Part shown: positions 22,000 to 32,855 of the stretch, piece after piece
Layout of the letters: each line of letters opens with the position of its first letter
Numbering within the stretch: position 1 is the stretch's first letter
Source: Beta vulgaris subsp. vulgaris
Lineage: Eukaryota > Streptophyta > Magnoliopsida > Caryophyllales > Amaranthaceae
NCBI RefSeq assembly: GCF_026745355.1
Contig: NC_079202.1
Span: forward strand, 61,473,622 to 61,537,621
Direction: 5' to 3'
DNA length: 64,000 bases
The notes under the pieces: model-generated
Database searches by the model: none
What the model was told of the DNA's origin: nothing
Seen by the model: only the letters and a program-made list of their open reading frames with translations
Program-made: the position numbers and the translations under genes

Positions 22000-24452
22000 A
22001 TCCTAAATTTTGGGTTTCACGAGAAATGAACAAATGTGGTGTTCAGAGGCTTTTTCGAGGCAACACAAATGTGCCAAGCACCCGCGCAATTTTAAAAGTT
22101 ACATCGGCTTTTCTAGAATTGTTTCGGGAGAAAATATGACCATGCCCGGACAAGTCCAAAAATGTCCCGAAAACAACCAAAATTGAAGGTTATAACACAC
22201 TTTCGTACTTTCACATGGCCCGAGATCCGGACGGCACGGAGTGCCTTCTAGAGATATGGGATGTCATTGGAAATGAGTCAAGTGGCTTGAAACGAATATA
22301 TGGATGCATTTACGTTCATTTTGAGACAATTTTGGATTTCACTAAAAATGAAAATATGCGGTGTTCAAAGGCTTTTCGATGCAATGCAAATGGTGCAGAA
22401 TACCTGCGCAACGTTACGATTCACGCCGGCTTTTCTAGGAACGTCTCGGAGAAAATATGGCCATGTCCGGAGAAGTCCAAATATGTCCCAAAAATAGCCA
22501 ATATTGAAGATAATGATACACGCTTTTGGACTCTCCTCGGTCCCGAGCTACGGACGCCACGGGATGCCTCATAGGGCCATGTGAGGTCATTGGAAAGGAG
22601 TCATGTGACTTGGAACGAATATATGGATAAATTTACGTTCATTTCGAGGCAAGTTTAGGTTACGAGAAATGAACAAATTGGGTGTTTTGAGGCTTTTCGA
22701 GGCAACACAAATGGTGCCAAGCACCCGTGCAACGTTATAAGTCACATCGGCACTCCTAGGAATATTTCGGGAGAAAATATGACCAGGCCCGGAGAAGTCT
22801 AAAAATGTCGCAAAAACAGCCAAAAATTGAAGGTTGTAATCCACGCTCTCGGACTTTCTCGGGGCCCGAGCTCCGAACGCCACGGGATGCCTCATACTAC
22901 CATGGGAGGTCATTGGAAATGAGTCATGTGGCTTGAAACGAATATATGGATGCATTTATGTTCATTTCGAGATAAGTTTAGGTTTCATCAGACATGAAAA
23001 AATAGGGTGTTTAGAGATTTTTTGAGGCAACACAAATGGTATCAAGCACCCGTACAACATTACAAGTCACGTCGACTTTCCTAGGAACGTTTCGTGAGAA
23101 AATATGACCAGGCCCGAAAAATTCCAAAATTGTACCAAAGTAGCCAAATTAAAGGTTATAATATACGCTTTCGGACTTTCCCGGGGTCCGAGTTCTGAAC
23201 GCCACGGGATTTCTCCAAGGGACATGGTAGGTCGTTGAAAGGAGTCGTGTGGCTTGGAACGAATATGTGGATGTGTTTAAGTTCATTTCGAGGCAATTTG
23301 GGTTTCACGAGAGATGAGCAAATGGAGTTTTGGAGGCTTTTCGAGCCAATGCAAATTGTGCCAAGGACCCGTGCAACGTTACAAGTCACGTAGGCACTCC
23401 TAGGAATATTTCGGAAGAAAATATGAACAGGCCCGAAAAAGTCCAAAGATGTCCCAAATACAGCCAAAATTGAAGGTTACAATACACGCTTTCGGAGTTT
23501 CCCGAGGCCCGAGTTCCGAACGCCACAGGATGCCTCCTAGGGACATGGGAGGTCATTGGAAATGAGTCATGTGGCTTGGAACGAATAAATGGATGCTTTT
23601 ACGTTCATTTCGAGGCAATTTTAGGTTTTACGAGAAATGAATAAATGGGATGTTTGGAGGCTTTTCGAGGCAACACAAATGGTACCAAGCACCCGTGCAA
23701 CGTTACAAGTCACGTCGGCACTCCTAAGAATGTTTAGTGAGAAAATATGACCAGGCCAAAAAAAAGTCCAAAAATGTCGAAAAATAGCCAAAATTGAAGG
23801 TTATAATCCACGCTCTCGGACTTTCTCGGGACCCGAGTTCCGAACGCCACGGGATGCCTCATAGGGCCATGATAGGTCATTGAAAATGAGTCATGTGGCT
23901 TGGAACGAATAAATGGATGTTTTTATGTTCATTTCGAGGCAATTTTAGGTTTCACGAGAAATGAATAAATGGGATGTTTGGAGGCTTTTCGAGGCAACAC
24001 AAATGGTACCAAGCACCCGTGCAACGTTACAAGTTACGTCGGCACTCCTAAGAATGTTTCGGGAGAAAATATGACCAGGCCAAAAAAGTCCAAAAATGTC
24101 GAAAAATAACCAAAATTGAAGGTTATAATCCACGCTCTCGGACTTTCTCGGGACCCGAGTTCCGAACGCCACGGGATTCCTCATAGGGCCATGATAGGTC
24201 ATTGGAAAAGGAGTCATGTGGCTTGAAACGAATATATGGATGCTTTTATGTTCATTTCGAGGCAATTTTAGGTTTCACGAGAAATGAATAAATGGGGTGT
24301 TGATAGGCTTTTCAAGGCAACACAAATGGCGTCAAGCACCCGCACAACGTCACAAGTCACGTCGACTTTCCTAGATATTTCTAGAAAAGATATGACTAGG
24401 TCCACAGAAGTCCAAAAATGTCCCAAAAATCAACCAAAATTGAAGGTTATAA
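22000..24452. repeat. Satellite-like array, ~322-bp unit, eight copies
   Basis: The landmark CAACACAAAT (or CAATGCAAAT) recurs at 22061, 22382, 22703, 23028, 23347, 23671, 23995 and 24319, spacings of 319-325 bp. Each unit carries the same blocks in order: GAGGCTTTTCGAGGC, CAAGCACCCGTGCAACGTTA, GGAGAAAATATGACCAGG, AAAATTGAAGGTTATAAT, TCGGACTTTCTCGGG, CGAACGCCACGGGATGCCTC, GGTCATTGGAAATGAGTCA. Copies differ by scattered substitutions and small indels. The last unit is partial. It is GC-richer than its surroundings. The several ORFs of 60-122 codons within it are chance frames of the repeat. Confidence 0.92.
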
Positions 24453-24502
24453 GTAGTAAAAACTAAAGGCGACCCAATCAGATTAAAATTCAGCCAATCT
24501 AA

Positions 24503-24807
24503 TACTACCTCCGTTCATTTTCTATTACAACAATGTGTTTGGACACAATTTTTAAGGATTTGGAACAAATGAGTAGTTAAGCATAAAAGTAACTCTTTAA
24601 TTAACTAGAGTAGGAGAGAAATCATCTGTAGAAAATAAAAGCAATGTTATAAGACAAAGTGAGTAATTAATGATGGTTTTAATAAGATAATGTAAGGGCA
24701 ATATTATCAATTAAAGTTGCTTTTTATGCCAAAATTGAAATTGTTGCAATAGATGTGAAATTACCCAAAATAGTAATTATTGTAATATAAAAAGAACGGG
24801 GGAAGTA
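24503..24807. mobile_element. Stowaway-like MITE
   Basis: The termini TACTACCTCCGTTCATTTTC and AAAAAGAACGGGGGAAGTA form ~30-bp imperfect inverted repeats bounded by TA. 305 bp, non-coding. Confidence 0.72.
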
Positions 24808-25039
24808 TATTATAACCTCGTCTCATGTACGAATCTATAATATGTAAACTTTTGTGTATTATAGGAGTTCTAGTGTTTTACCATTTAATATTACCATACA
24901 TCATCTATTCTAAAATACGTAAGATGTTGATGGAGACTGTGGAATTAAAGAAAGCAAAGAGATAAAAACAAAAGAAATTGTGACCTATGTGCAGAAAGAG
25001 TTCGTCTTATAAGAGATCATCTAATTTTAATTTGAAATT

Positions 25040-25699
25040 GAGAATGTATTGTGTCAGACGCGTCTGACCATAACATTTGGTCAGACCGCTTTTTGTAATT
25101 TTCACTTGACACATTTTTTTTCAGTTCTCTGTTTTTCTTTCAGTTTGCTATATTTTCCTTTTAGTTAGCTTTGTTTTGTTTCATTTGAGTATTGTTTTGT
25201 TTCAGTTAGATATTGTTTTGTTTCAGTTGGCTATTGTTTTATTTCAGTTAGGTATATTTGTGTTTCAGTTAGCTTTAATTTTGTTAACGAAAAGACTTAT
25301 TCAATTAAGTAAAATACTTTTTCTACTAACTGAAACAATAATTCTTTTAACTGAAAGTCTTATTCAATTAACTGAAATATTTTTTTTCAATTAACTTGAA
25401 GTGCTTCCAACTAAAATACAAGTGGTTCCAACTAAAACTCAAGCGGTTCCAACTGAAACACAAAGAGTTCCAACTGAAATAACACAATACCCAACTGAAA
25501 CAAAACTGTACCTAACTGAAACAAAACAATACCCAAATGAAGCAAAAAAAAAAAGCCAACTGAACCCAAAACAGAGCTAATTGAAACAAAAACAGAGCTA
25601 ACTAAAAGGAAAGTAGAGCTAATTGAAAGGAATTTTAGTATTGGGTTGGGCTGATCTGACCATAACTTATGGTCAGACGGCCTGACCCAATACTTTCAC
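25040..25699. mobile_element. Non-autonomous Mutator-like element (MULE), 660 bp
   Basis: The TIRs are GAGAATGTATTGTGTCAGAC... on the left and GTGAAAGTATTGGGTCAGGC... (reverse complement of the right end); similarity runs for ~45 bp. The flanks TTTGAAATT (25031-25039) and TTTAAAATT (25700-25708) form a 9-bp duplication with one mismatch, the Mutator length. Inside, ~21-bp repeats reading TATTGTTTTGTTTCAGTTGG run inwards from the left (25160-25290). The same motif inverted (CCAACTGAAACAAAAC) fills the right half (25390-25640), so almost the whole element can fold back. No transposase. Same family as the Pack-MULE at 41642-42800. Confidence 0.82.
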
Positions 25700-26094
25700 T
25701 TTAAAATTAGGTATTTTTTTGGTAAGATGAAGGGGATTCACTTGAGAAGGGATATGGAAAATTACTCAAATAAGTCTTATGAGGTTTGATCCCTATACCT
25801 CAGCAATAACAGATGGGAAGTGATATGAATAGTTTAATCTATGTCGATTAACAAAAGTAAAATTAGCTTGCAACAAGATTTGAACCCGTGACCTCTTGTT
25901 ATTATAACATGACACAATTACCATCTCAACCAACTTTTAACTTTTAATCATGCTTTAAGCGTCCACATTATTATATTTGTATATTTTAAATGTTGAGTTT
26001 TCCTTAATATATTTTAGTGGAAATGGAAAAAAAATGCATATCAAGTTCGAAAACACAATACCAACCTAGGACAACGCCCGGGCCCAAATACTAG

Positions 26095-26344
26095 TTAGTA
26101 TATTAAAAAGTGTTTCTCAACAAGGAACTGTGTCGCGTGGCACTATCACTTAGAGTGTTGACTTAATATACTACACATACAATAAAAAAAAAAATTGAAT
26201 ATGTATGGTATAAAGATTTGAACCCATGACCTCAAGCTTGTATAATAAAGCCTTAACTACTAAACCAAGTAATATTTAGTGTTATAAAAATACTATTAAC
26301 TGAAAATTATGTTATCCGAGACGTCATCTGGGCCTAAAAACTAG
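26095..26344 (+). mobile_element. Short Helitron-like element abutting the previous one
   Basis: It ends GACGTCATCTGGGCCTAAAAACTAG followed by T, a Helitron-type CTAG end with a GC-rich stretch before it. It starts TAGTATATTAAAAAGTG, like the 5' part of the Helitron at 43034, directly after the CTAG of the upstream element. A 5' TC is missing, so the start is slightly truncated or altered. Confidence 0.5.
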
Positions 26345-27051
26345 TTTTATTTAAAAGTAGATGTGATAGAATTTATGGGGCATTTTTTTTAATATTAGAG
26401 CAGAGAGAAAGTTGGGTAACTTTTTATTGATAAAAAGTAGAGTGTAGGCCAAAGGAGTGTAAAAGATATATTATATTAATAGTGAGACCATGAAAAAAAT
26501 AAAAGTGCTCAAACTAATTTGGGAAAAACATAAAAGGAAAGTGTTCAAATTATTCTAAGACGGGGGAGTAATAATATTGACAGTACAATAGTGGTTAAAT
26601 AAGCGGTCGTGTCCATCTCGAGTCAACCCACTTAACTTAAACAAATTGAAAACTTTAACGGAACTAGCTAATTTTTTGTCGGGTTCGAGTGGAAAAGCAA
26701 GTTGTGTCAATTTTTACCACCTCTAACAATAATGGGCTAGAAGTTGAGCAAAACCCATCAAAATTTCAGCCAATAAATTGGGCTAATTTACAGATAATCC
26801 CATGTGATCCACGTGAGGCTCTTTTAAAGTCAGCTATAACGTTAACACAAGCAACTCTAGAGATTAGAGAAGCCTCACCAAACTTTGACCAAAATCTTCT
26901 CTCTTCTCTTTATCTTTGGTATGCAACAAATACAAATTTCTTTCTTGTTTTTTTTTTTCTCTATTAATTTAAGTTATTCATACCTTAAATGTTATTAATC
27001 TTAATTACCCTTTTTAATTTTCTGTTTTTTGTGTAATTTAAAGGTGGTAAG
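26345..27051. other. Upstream region of cytochrome b5
   Basis: Contains a solitary Stowaway-like end (AAGACGGGGGAGTAATA) near 26563 and then likely promoter and 5' UTR. A GTATGCAAC donor at 26919 and a TTTAAAG acceptor at 27042 could form a 5'-UTR intron, but this is only a suggestion. Confidence 0.4.
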
Positions 27052-29938
27052 ATGAGTACAGATCCCAAAGTTCATGTCTTTGAGGAAGTTGCAAAGCACA
27101 ACACTAAAGATGATTGTTGGTTGATTATTTCTGGGAAGGTCAGTTTTATTAATCTCTCTTTAAATCTTTCTTAATTGATACAATTTTTGTTTTGTTAATT
27201 TGAGGGTCTTTTTTCTTCTGATTATTGTACATTTTTCATACTTCTATGATGAAATATACTGCGAATTTAGAGAAATTTGGATGGTTAATTATTGAATTTG
27301 CTTATTGTGTGGAATTGTATAATTTGGCTGAAATTGTATAATTTTTGCCCAGATAATAATGTTGTGAATTGAAATTTGGGAACTTTTTAGCAGAATTCTA
27401 TTGATTACTTGCCCAGATTTGGAAAAATTGGCATATGGGAGATTTCTGCTTCTGTTTGATAGAGTTTCAGAATTGTAAAGATTTGAAGTAGAGAACTAGA
27501 TCGAGATCTTGTAAATAATTTTGGATTAGGAATTTATGCAGATCTAAGGACACTCAATGCTAGAGAAGGCAGCACAAGTTGGTAGGAAATGGTTTAAAGT
27601 TTACTAGTAGTAGTTTTTTGGAGCTTGTTATGGAAGGCTGGACTTAGATCAAGTCCGGCTGTCCGTGTTATTGTCGTTTGCGATTCCCTGTGAACTCCTG
27701 AAAAGAAGATTAGCATTTCCAAACTCTTTAAAATTAGCTTGAGCATGCTTGTAATTTGGTTAGAAGGAGATTGAGATACCGGTGCAAGAAGAGCTATAGG
27801 GGAGTCTAAAAGATTGAGCTCTTGTTTATCGTTTCAATCACTAGGCCAAGGGTTGGAGACATTAATTAGTGTGTGTTTGGATAAGGGGTATATGAAGGGA
27901 AGAATAAGGGTTCATTTTGCCTTGTCGAGATAAAAGAGGGGAAGTGAAAGGGATTCGGGTGATTGAGTTTTCTTCCCTTATTAGGCTATTTAGATCTTAT
28001 TCTTGTTAATCATAGTAGATCAGATCGTACCTGACTGAAAAGTTTTAAGACAAAACCGGATGTTTTTGTTGTGATGTCACCTCTAAAAAGATTTAAACCA
28101 AATTAGATCTTGGGAAACTCAAAACAGAACACATCAGTTCAGGTTAAGAGAACATATTTCTTTTTTTATGACTAAGAGACTATATTATGTATAAACCAAA
28201 TACTTCCGATGTTTGAAATTTTGGAAGGAAAATGTTCGCTTTCCCGTCCCTCTCTTTTCCTCCCTTACCTTTCCATTCTCTACATTCCCTCCATGATTAA
28301 TATTAAAACATTGTCTGCTGCACTTCATCCTCCATTTATGCCTTTTCTTCCTTGACTTAGACATGAATTGGTTGGGGTGAGTTAATTTTGGCTTGATGAA
28401 TTTTTGTTACCCTGCCTTAGTTGATTCCTCCCCTGCATATTGCTGAGAATACTTCCAACTAGGAATATTAAGTTAGAAAGTAGCAAGCGTTCTTGTATCT
28501 TATCTTACATGATTTCACTGCTAACAAAGCAATGTAACACTGAACTTGTGACATTAAACCTTGTCGATCTTTCCTGGGAAAATAACTTCTTATTAACTTT
28601 TTTAGTCCAGTTCCATTTGATCCCCTTTCTTATCCTTGTGGTTTGGCATAGAATGGCCAGCTTCATTAGGTGCTAGTCGTGCTACTTTAAGTACTCGTTA
28701 GGTTTTACACTTTTACTAACATATATCTGTAGCTGAAGATTGACTTTGGATCACAAGATTGGTCATAAAGTTAATCACAAGAACTAAAATTGGTCTGCAA
28801 TGAAATTTTAAGTTACTAAGATAAAGAAATATAAGCTTGTTCAGTATCTTTAACCAGAGTCTTTGTAGGATCTAATCTAGAGCTTGAAACGGAATAGATG
28901 AGTGTACCCATGCATAGAAGAGCTGCTGCCAAATTTCCGCTCTGCTTGTGTGCAGTTATGGTCTTGCTGCTAGTCTCTTTTTGCTCTTGATGGTGATTGC
29001 ACAGGCATGCAAACACAATTTCCCATCCAGAGTTCAAATATGTTCCTTAGACCTTAATCCTTGAGCCTCGTTTCAAACCCCACTTCACTTCCATTTACTA
29101 CTTCGTTCTTTTTTAATTGCAACAATTTGACTTACAACAAGGTTTAAGTGTGATTTGGAGAGATGAAATGGAAGTGAAGTGGGGTTTGAAACGAGGTGAA
29201 GTAGCATATACTGTCAAAGTATGATTTGGAGAGTCATTTCTTCTATTTGTTCTCTTTAATTATGAGTTCACATAGTAGGAAACCAGAAAAGTTGATGATG
29301 TCCTCAAAAATAGGAGCCATAGAAATTTTGATTTCCACCATGAGCATAGTTGGCAAACATCGCGATCCCAGAGTCTAGGATGGACACTCGAACATCACTT
29401 ACAACAGATTTATTTTCTTCATGATGTACTTGAGATCTTTTGGAGTTATTATTACTCGATTTATGCCGTGTATAAATCCAATCTATTAACTTGTTTGTTA
29501 TCTCTAACAATTTTTGTAGACCTATAACGTGACTTCATTTCTAGACGACCATCCTGGTGGTGATGATGTCTTACTCACTGCAACTGGTATATATAGTTTT
29601 TTCACCCCATTTTTGTGCCTTTTGCTCTCTTTTTTATTCACAAAAACAATTGATACGAGTGTGGAATCATTTCAGGGAAGGATGCAACTGATGATTTTGA
29701 AGATATAGGTCACAGTGATACCGCGAGAGACATGTTGAAGAACTATTATGTTGGTGATATTGATGTTTCCACCATCCCAACGAAAAATAAGCCTATAAAA
29801 TCTCAACCTCCCCGGGATACTGCACAAACCAACCAAACATCTGGGTTCCTCATCAAGTTCTTGCAGTTCCTCCTGCCTTTGATCATTCTAGGTTTGGCAT
29901 TCGGCTTGAAGAACTTCAAGAAAGAGTCGAGTAGCTAG
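27052..29938 (+). CDS. Cytochrome b5, tail-anchored (ER type)
   Basis: Three exons, 27052-27138, 29520-29586 and 29676-29938, join in frame to give 138 residues, normal for plant cytochrome b5. Heme-ligand His40 lies in HPGGDDVLL and His64 in FEDIGHSDTARDM. The N-terminus (KVHVFEEVAKHNTKDDCW) matches the family. Residues ~107-128 (FLIKFLQFLLPLIILGLAFG) form the C-terminal membrane anchor, followed by a short basic tail (KNFKKESSS) typical of ER or outer-membrane tail-anchored forms. Such proteins pass electrons from NADH-cytochrome b5 reductase to fatty-acid desaturases, hydroxylases and some P450s. Intron 1 is 2.4 kb and contains a perfect 31-bp-arm hairpin at 29066-29196. No broken motif seen; the gene looks intact. 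Which CB5 paralogue it is cannot be told. Confidence 0.93.
29066..29196. repeat. Perfect 31-bp inverted repeat in cytochrome b5 intron 1
   Basis: The arms are 29066-29096 (starts CCTCGTTTCAAACCCCAC) and 29166-29196 (ends GGGGTTTGAAACGAGG). They are exact reverse complements and separated by 69 bases. No clear target-site duplication. It could be a small MITE or a hairpin-RNA source when the intron is transcribed. Confidence 0.85.
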
Positions 29939-30210
29939 GTTCTTATGCTCAACCAGTGGAACACAAATATTGATGTGACGCGAACCCTTTTGATCTGGTT
30001 GGACCTTATCTTTGATCGTTTATTGGCTTCCTCAATTTGATTGCAATTTTATTCTGTTGCATTTAAGTTGTTGGACTTTTGTCCATTCTTTGTATTCATA
30101 GTGATGGATTTGAGGTAAAAATGGGGAATGCTATCTGTACTGGTGTAACCTTGTACTGAGAGTGTGACCTTTGGAATGATAGTTAAAAATAATTTAGTAC
30201 TAGTCTAATA

Positions 30211-30505
30211 AGCTTGTTTGGTTAACCTTCAAATACACGGGAAAATAGAGTTCCTAAGAAGTAGGTATATATGTTGTTGTTTGGTTGGCAAAAACATGGA
30301 AAGTAGAACTTCCTAGGAATTTATATTTCCTACAAAATGGAGGAAATAACTTACCTAGGCCCCCTAGGTAAGTGAAAATTCCCATGGGAAATAGAATTTT
30401 TCATGTACAACAAAATAAGAAAATGTACTTCCTAGGAAATGAAATTTCATGGGTAATGCAAATTCAAAGGAAGTTATACTTTCCAACTTCAACCAAACGA
30501 CCCCT
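30211..30505. mobile_element. Probable foldback MITE
   Basis: AGCTTGTTTGGTTAACCTTC at the left and GAAGTTGAACCAAACGACC-like sequence at the right are weak inverted ends. Internal AGTAGAACTTCCTAGG and CTTACCTAGG/CCTAGGTAAG motifs also pair. There is no coding potential. The ends are not precisely defined. Confidence 0.4.
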
Positions 30506-30760
30506 TGTGACGTCTACTATATAAACCTAAAATTCAATTACAAACAAGTCAAAAGTAATCCTTTCAAAAAAACAAACAAGTCCGAAGTAAAAAGATAAAC
30601 TTCCATAAAATTTATTTCTCATAAGCTTATGTATATTGTATGCTGTATTGTCTATGATCTCTTCAGAAAGGGGAAAACTAAGAAGAAATGTGGACATTGC
30701 TGGAAAATGAATTAAGCTGAAAGTGTAATTTAACGCTGATTTATGGATCAGTATTTATTA

Positions 30761-30778
30761 GTAATATAAGGTATAGTA
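30761..30778. repeat. LINE target-site duplication, left copy
   Basis: AGTAATATAAGGTATAGT is identical to 37372-37389 on the other side of the LINE. The perfect identity points to a fairly recent insertion. Confidence 0.92.
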
Positions 30779-30786
30779 AAGAGAGA

Positions 30787-32820
30787 ATGGAGAGAATTCC
30801 TAGAGAGAGAAACAATGGAGAAGATCAATGGACTGAGGTTAGACGAAGGAAATCAAAAAAAGCAGAAGCATCCGCTGAAAGAACATGTTTTGTCAACCAC
30901 CTTCCACCCACCATCACCATCCCAGATCTAGCAAAAATCTTTAGAAGCCATGGAGCCATAAACAATATTCATATTCCTGCGAATCAGAAACATCCAAATC
31001 ACAAATACGCCTTTGCGCAATTCTACTACCCCCAATCACTCCAAACTGCCCTAAGAGATGAACATGGTTGCATAATCGGAAACAACCGTATATCAGTCTT
31101 CCCTGCCAAACATGATAACCCCAACCTCACTAGCTTCACCAAACATTCCAACCCACAAACCACATTTCAAAAACAAACCCAAAACACCGTCAAGAATGTG
31201 AGGTTCAACCTCAGGGATAACAGGTCATACAAAGAGGCGACCCAACAACCATCACTCCCCATAAACCAACAACCCAAAACCAAACCACAGCCATCAAAGC
31301 ACCGCATAATGAGCTCAAGGGCATTGGGAACAGAAACAGAGGAAGTTCGACAGTCGTTAGGAGAGATAGACCTTCACAGCGACTATGCAGCAGCCTTAAA
31401 GGGGGAAAAATGTGAAGGAAATGTGGAATGGCTTGAAAGAAGCGCAATCGCAGTTGCAGAATCATCACAAACATCTGAGGCCATACTAGAGCACATATTA
31501 TCGGAAGGGGTGAATTGTCTTACCATTAAACCAATGGGAGGTATGCTACATCTCCTAATTTTTGATACCTTTGAAGATAAAAAACACATGATGGAAAGTC
31601 AGTGGCTAAATCGGTGGTTCATGGCGGTGCGCAATGTGAATGATGAGAGTGCATCACTATGGAGAGCTACGTGGGTCACAGTCTATGGGGTACCTTTGAT
31701 TGCATGGGGGTACCAAAACTTCTTCAACATAGGTTGCATCCTAGGAAGAGTCATTTCAGTTGAATATAAGCAGTACGATTGTGCAAATATACTGGTCTAT
31801 ACTGATTGTCTCTTTGACATCAATTGCAAAATTCAGTTAGAAATTGAAGGGAAAATGTATGATGTGCATGTTACGGAAAAGAAGCACAACAATTGCCAAG
31901 TGTCAACAGCGGAAAAAGGCAGCAAATCAAAGGATGTAACAAGTAGTCAGGAAGAATCAGATATCTCAATCCCAGGTAATCTCTTGTCAAATGTCAAATC
32001 ACATGAACCAGGGAGTGCAGGAAATAAGTCCAATGGAAATCCAGGCGAACCAGGGAAATTAGAAAAAGTGTTGGCAGACAGTACTGACGAGGAAGAAGAA
32101 ACTGTCAGCCTTGGAAACAGTGTCACCAACCCCTTCGAGAAAATAAAAAGCCCTTTTGGTCCCAACAACTCATTAAATCCCCTTGATTCCAACAAACTAA
32201 AGGCCCCACAAAATCATATGAGCTCAAATATTCAGTCAGTCGAAAAGACAACTCCAGGACTGAATGAAATTTCGCCTTTTCGCCTATCATCCCCCACTAA
32301 TATGAAGCCACCAATCAGGAACAAAGCCACCTCAGCATTGCAAGATACACTCAGCCCAATAACCAAAATAAAAAACACCAATATCCAGATCATCCTATCC
32401 CCAACCAAAAACCTTTCACTAAGCCCTATACCAACCAAAAACAAATTTGGGCCTTTAATTCGCCCAAACAATCCAAAATCTGCATCCACTTCCACCATTG
32501 GGTCATCTTCCTGCTCAGGCCCACTTTTCCCACCAGGATTTGAGGATCAAATTCCTATTCAAACAAGAGCAACTCAGATAAAAAAAAGAAAAAGAAAACT
32601 GGAGAGAAAAAGAAGACTGAAACTCACCTCAAACCCTAATCAATCTGTCAACCTCACTCCTAAGGACTGCAAAAAGTCAAATATAATACAACCAGAAGAT
32701 GTCCTCACTATGGCCCATGCGCTGGGCCTCTCATACAACGGGCCATTATCAGAGCTTTTGGAGAAAGTAGAAGCCATCCTGGGCACTCAAAAGCAGAATT
32801 GGGTAGCCAACAATGCTTGA
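30787..32820 (+). CDS. LINE ORF1: RRM and DUF4283-like RNA-binding protein
   Basis: 677 intact codons. Residues ~34-105 form an RRM: TCFVNHLPPTITIPDLAKIF (RNP2-like strand) and later HKYAFAQFYYPQSLQTAL (RNP1-like), ending NNRISVFPAKH. Residues ~210-375 look like the DUF4283 domain seen in plant LINE and retroelement proteins (SEGVNCLTIKPMGG, SLWRATWVTVYGVPLIAWG, ILGRVISVEY). The tail is Pro/Ser/Lys-rich with GPLFPPGFE, a motif that recurs in such ORF1 proteins, then a basic run (KKRKRKLERKRRLK) near residue 600. No CCHC zinc knuckle is visible. The product should coat LINE RNA and help its return to the nucleus. The stop codon overlaps the upstream end of the ORF2 frame. Confidence 0.9.
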   Translation: MERIPRERNNGEDQWTEVRRRKSKKAEASAERTCFVNHLPPTITIPDLAKIFRSHGAINNIHIPANQKHPNHKYAFAQFYYPQSLQTALRDEHGCIIGNNRISVFPAKHDNPNLTSFTKHSNPQTTFQKQTQNTVKNVRFNLRDNRSYKEATQQPSLPINQQPKTKPQPSKHRIMSSRALGTETEEVRQSLGEIDLHSDYAAALKGEKCEGNVEWLERSAIAVAESSQTSEAILEHILSEGVNCLTIKPMGGMLHLLIFDTFEDKKHMMESQWLNRWFMAVRNVNDESASLWRATWVTVYGVPLIAWGYQNFFNIGCILGRVISVEYKQYDCANILVYTDCLFDINCKIQLEIEGKMYDVHVTEKKHNNCQVSTAEKGSKSKDVTSSQEESDISIPGNLLSNVKSHEPGSAGNKSNGNPGEPGKLEKVLADSTDEEEETVSLGNSVTNPFEKIKSPFGPNNSLNPLDSNKLKAPQNHMSSNIQSVEKTTPGLNEISPFRLSSPTNMKPPIRNKATSALQDTLSPITKIKNTNIQIILSPTKNLSLSPIPTKNKFGPLIRPNNPKSASTSTIGSSSCSGPLFPPGFEDQIPIQTRATQIKKRKRKLERKRRLKLTSNPNQSVNLTPKDCKKSNIIQPEDVLTMAHALGLSYNGPLSELLEKVEAILGTQKQNWVANNA

Positions 32821-32855
32821 AGCCAATAGCAATCAATCCAAGAAAACGTGGATCC

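Larger units (their letters stand above)
21361..26094 (+). mobile_element. Helitron-like termini enclosing array and MULE
   Basis: The left end TCTATACACATATATTAAAG follows an A. The right end GCCCGGGCCCAAATACTAG is followed by T, with a GC palindrome a few bases before CTAG. This is the Helitron signature (5' TC, 3' hairpin then CTRR, insertion between A and T). A ~110-bp segment beginning TCAATTAACAAAAGTAAA is present near both ends (about 21459-21570 and 25848-25960) in the same orientation. Either this is one 4.7-kb non-autonomous Helitron that gained the 322-bp array and a MULE, or two related Helitrons, one broken, flank them. No Rep/helicase frame seen. Confidence 0.45.

Noticed and set aside
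22000..24452. Regular repeats as a possible CRISPR-like array
   Set aside because: The units are 322 bp with no short repeat/unique spacer pattern, and this is plant nuclear DNA.
22215..24466. Several 60-122-codon ORFs on both strands within 22.2-24.5 kb
   Set aside because: They are open frames of the ~322-bp repeat, differ in frame from unit to unit and carry no recognisable protein.
26689..26967. 92-codon ORF just upstream of cytochrome b5
   Set aside because: It lies in the likely promoter/5' UTR, ends in a poly-T-derived Phe run and matches no family I know.
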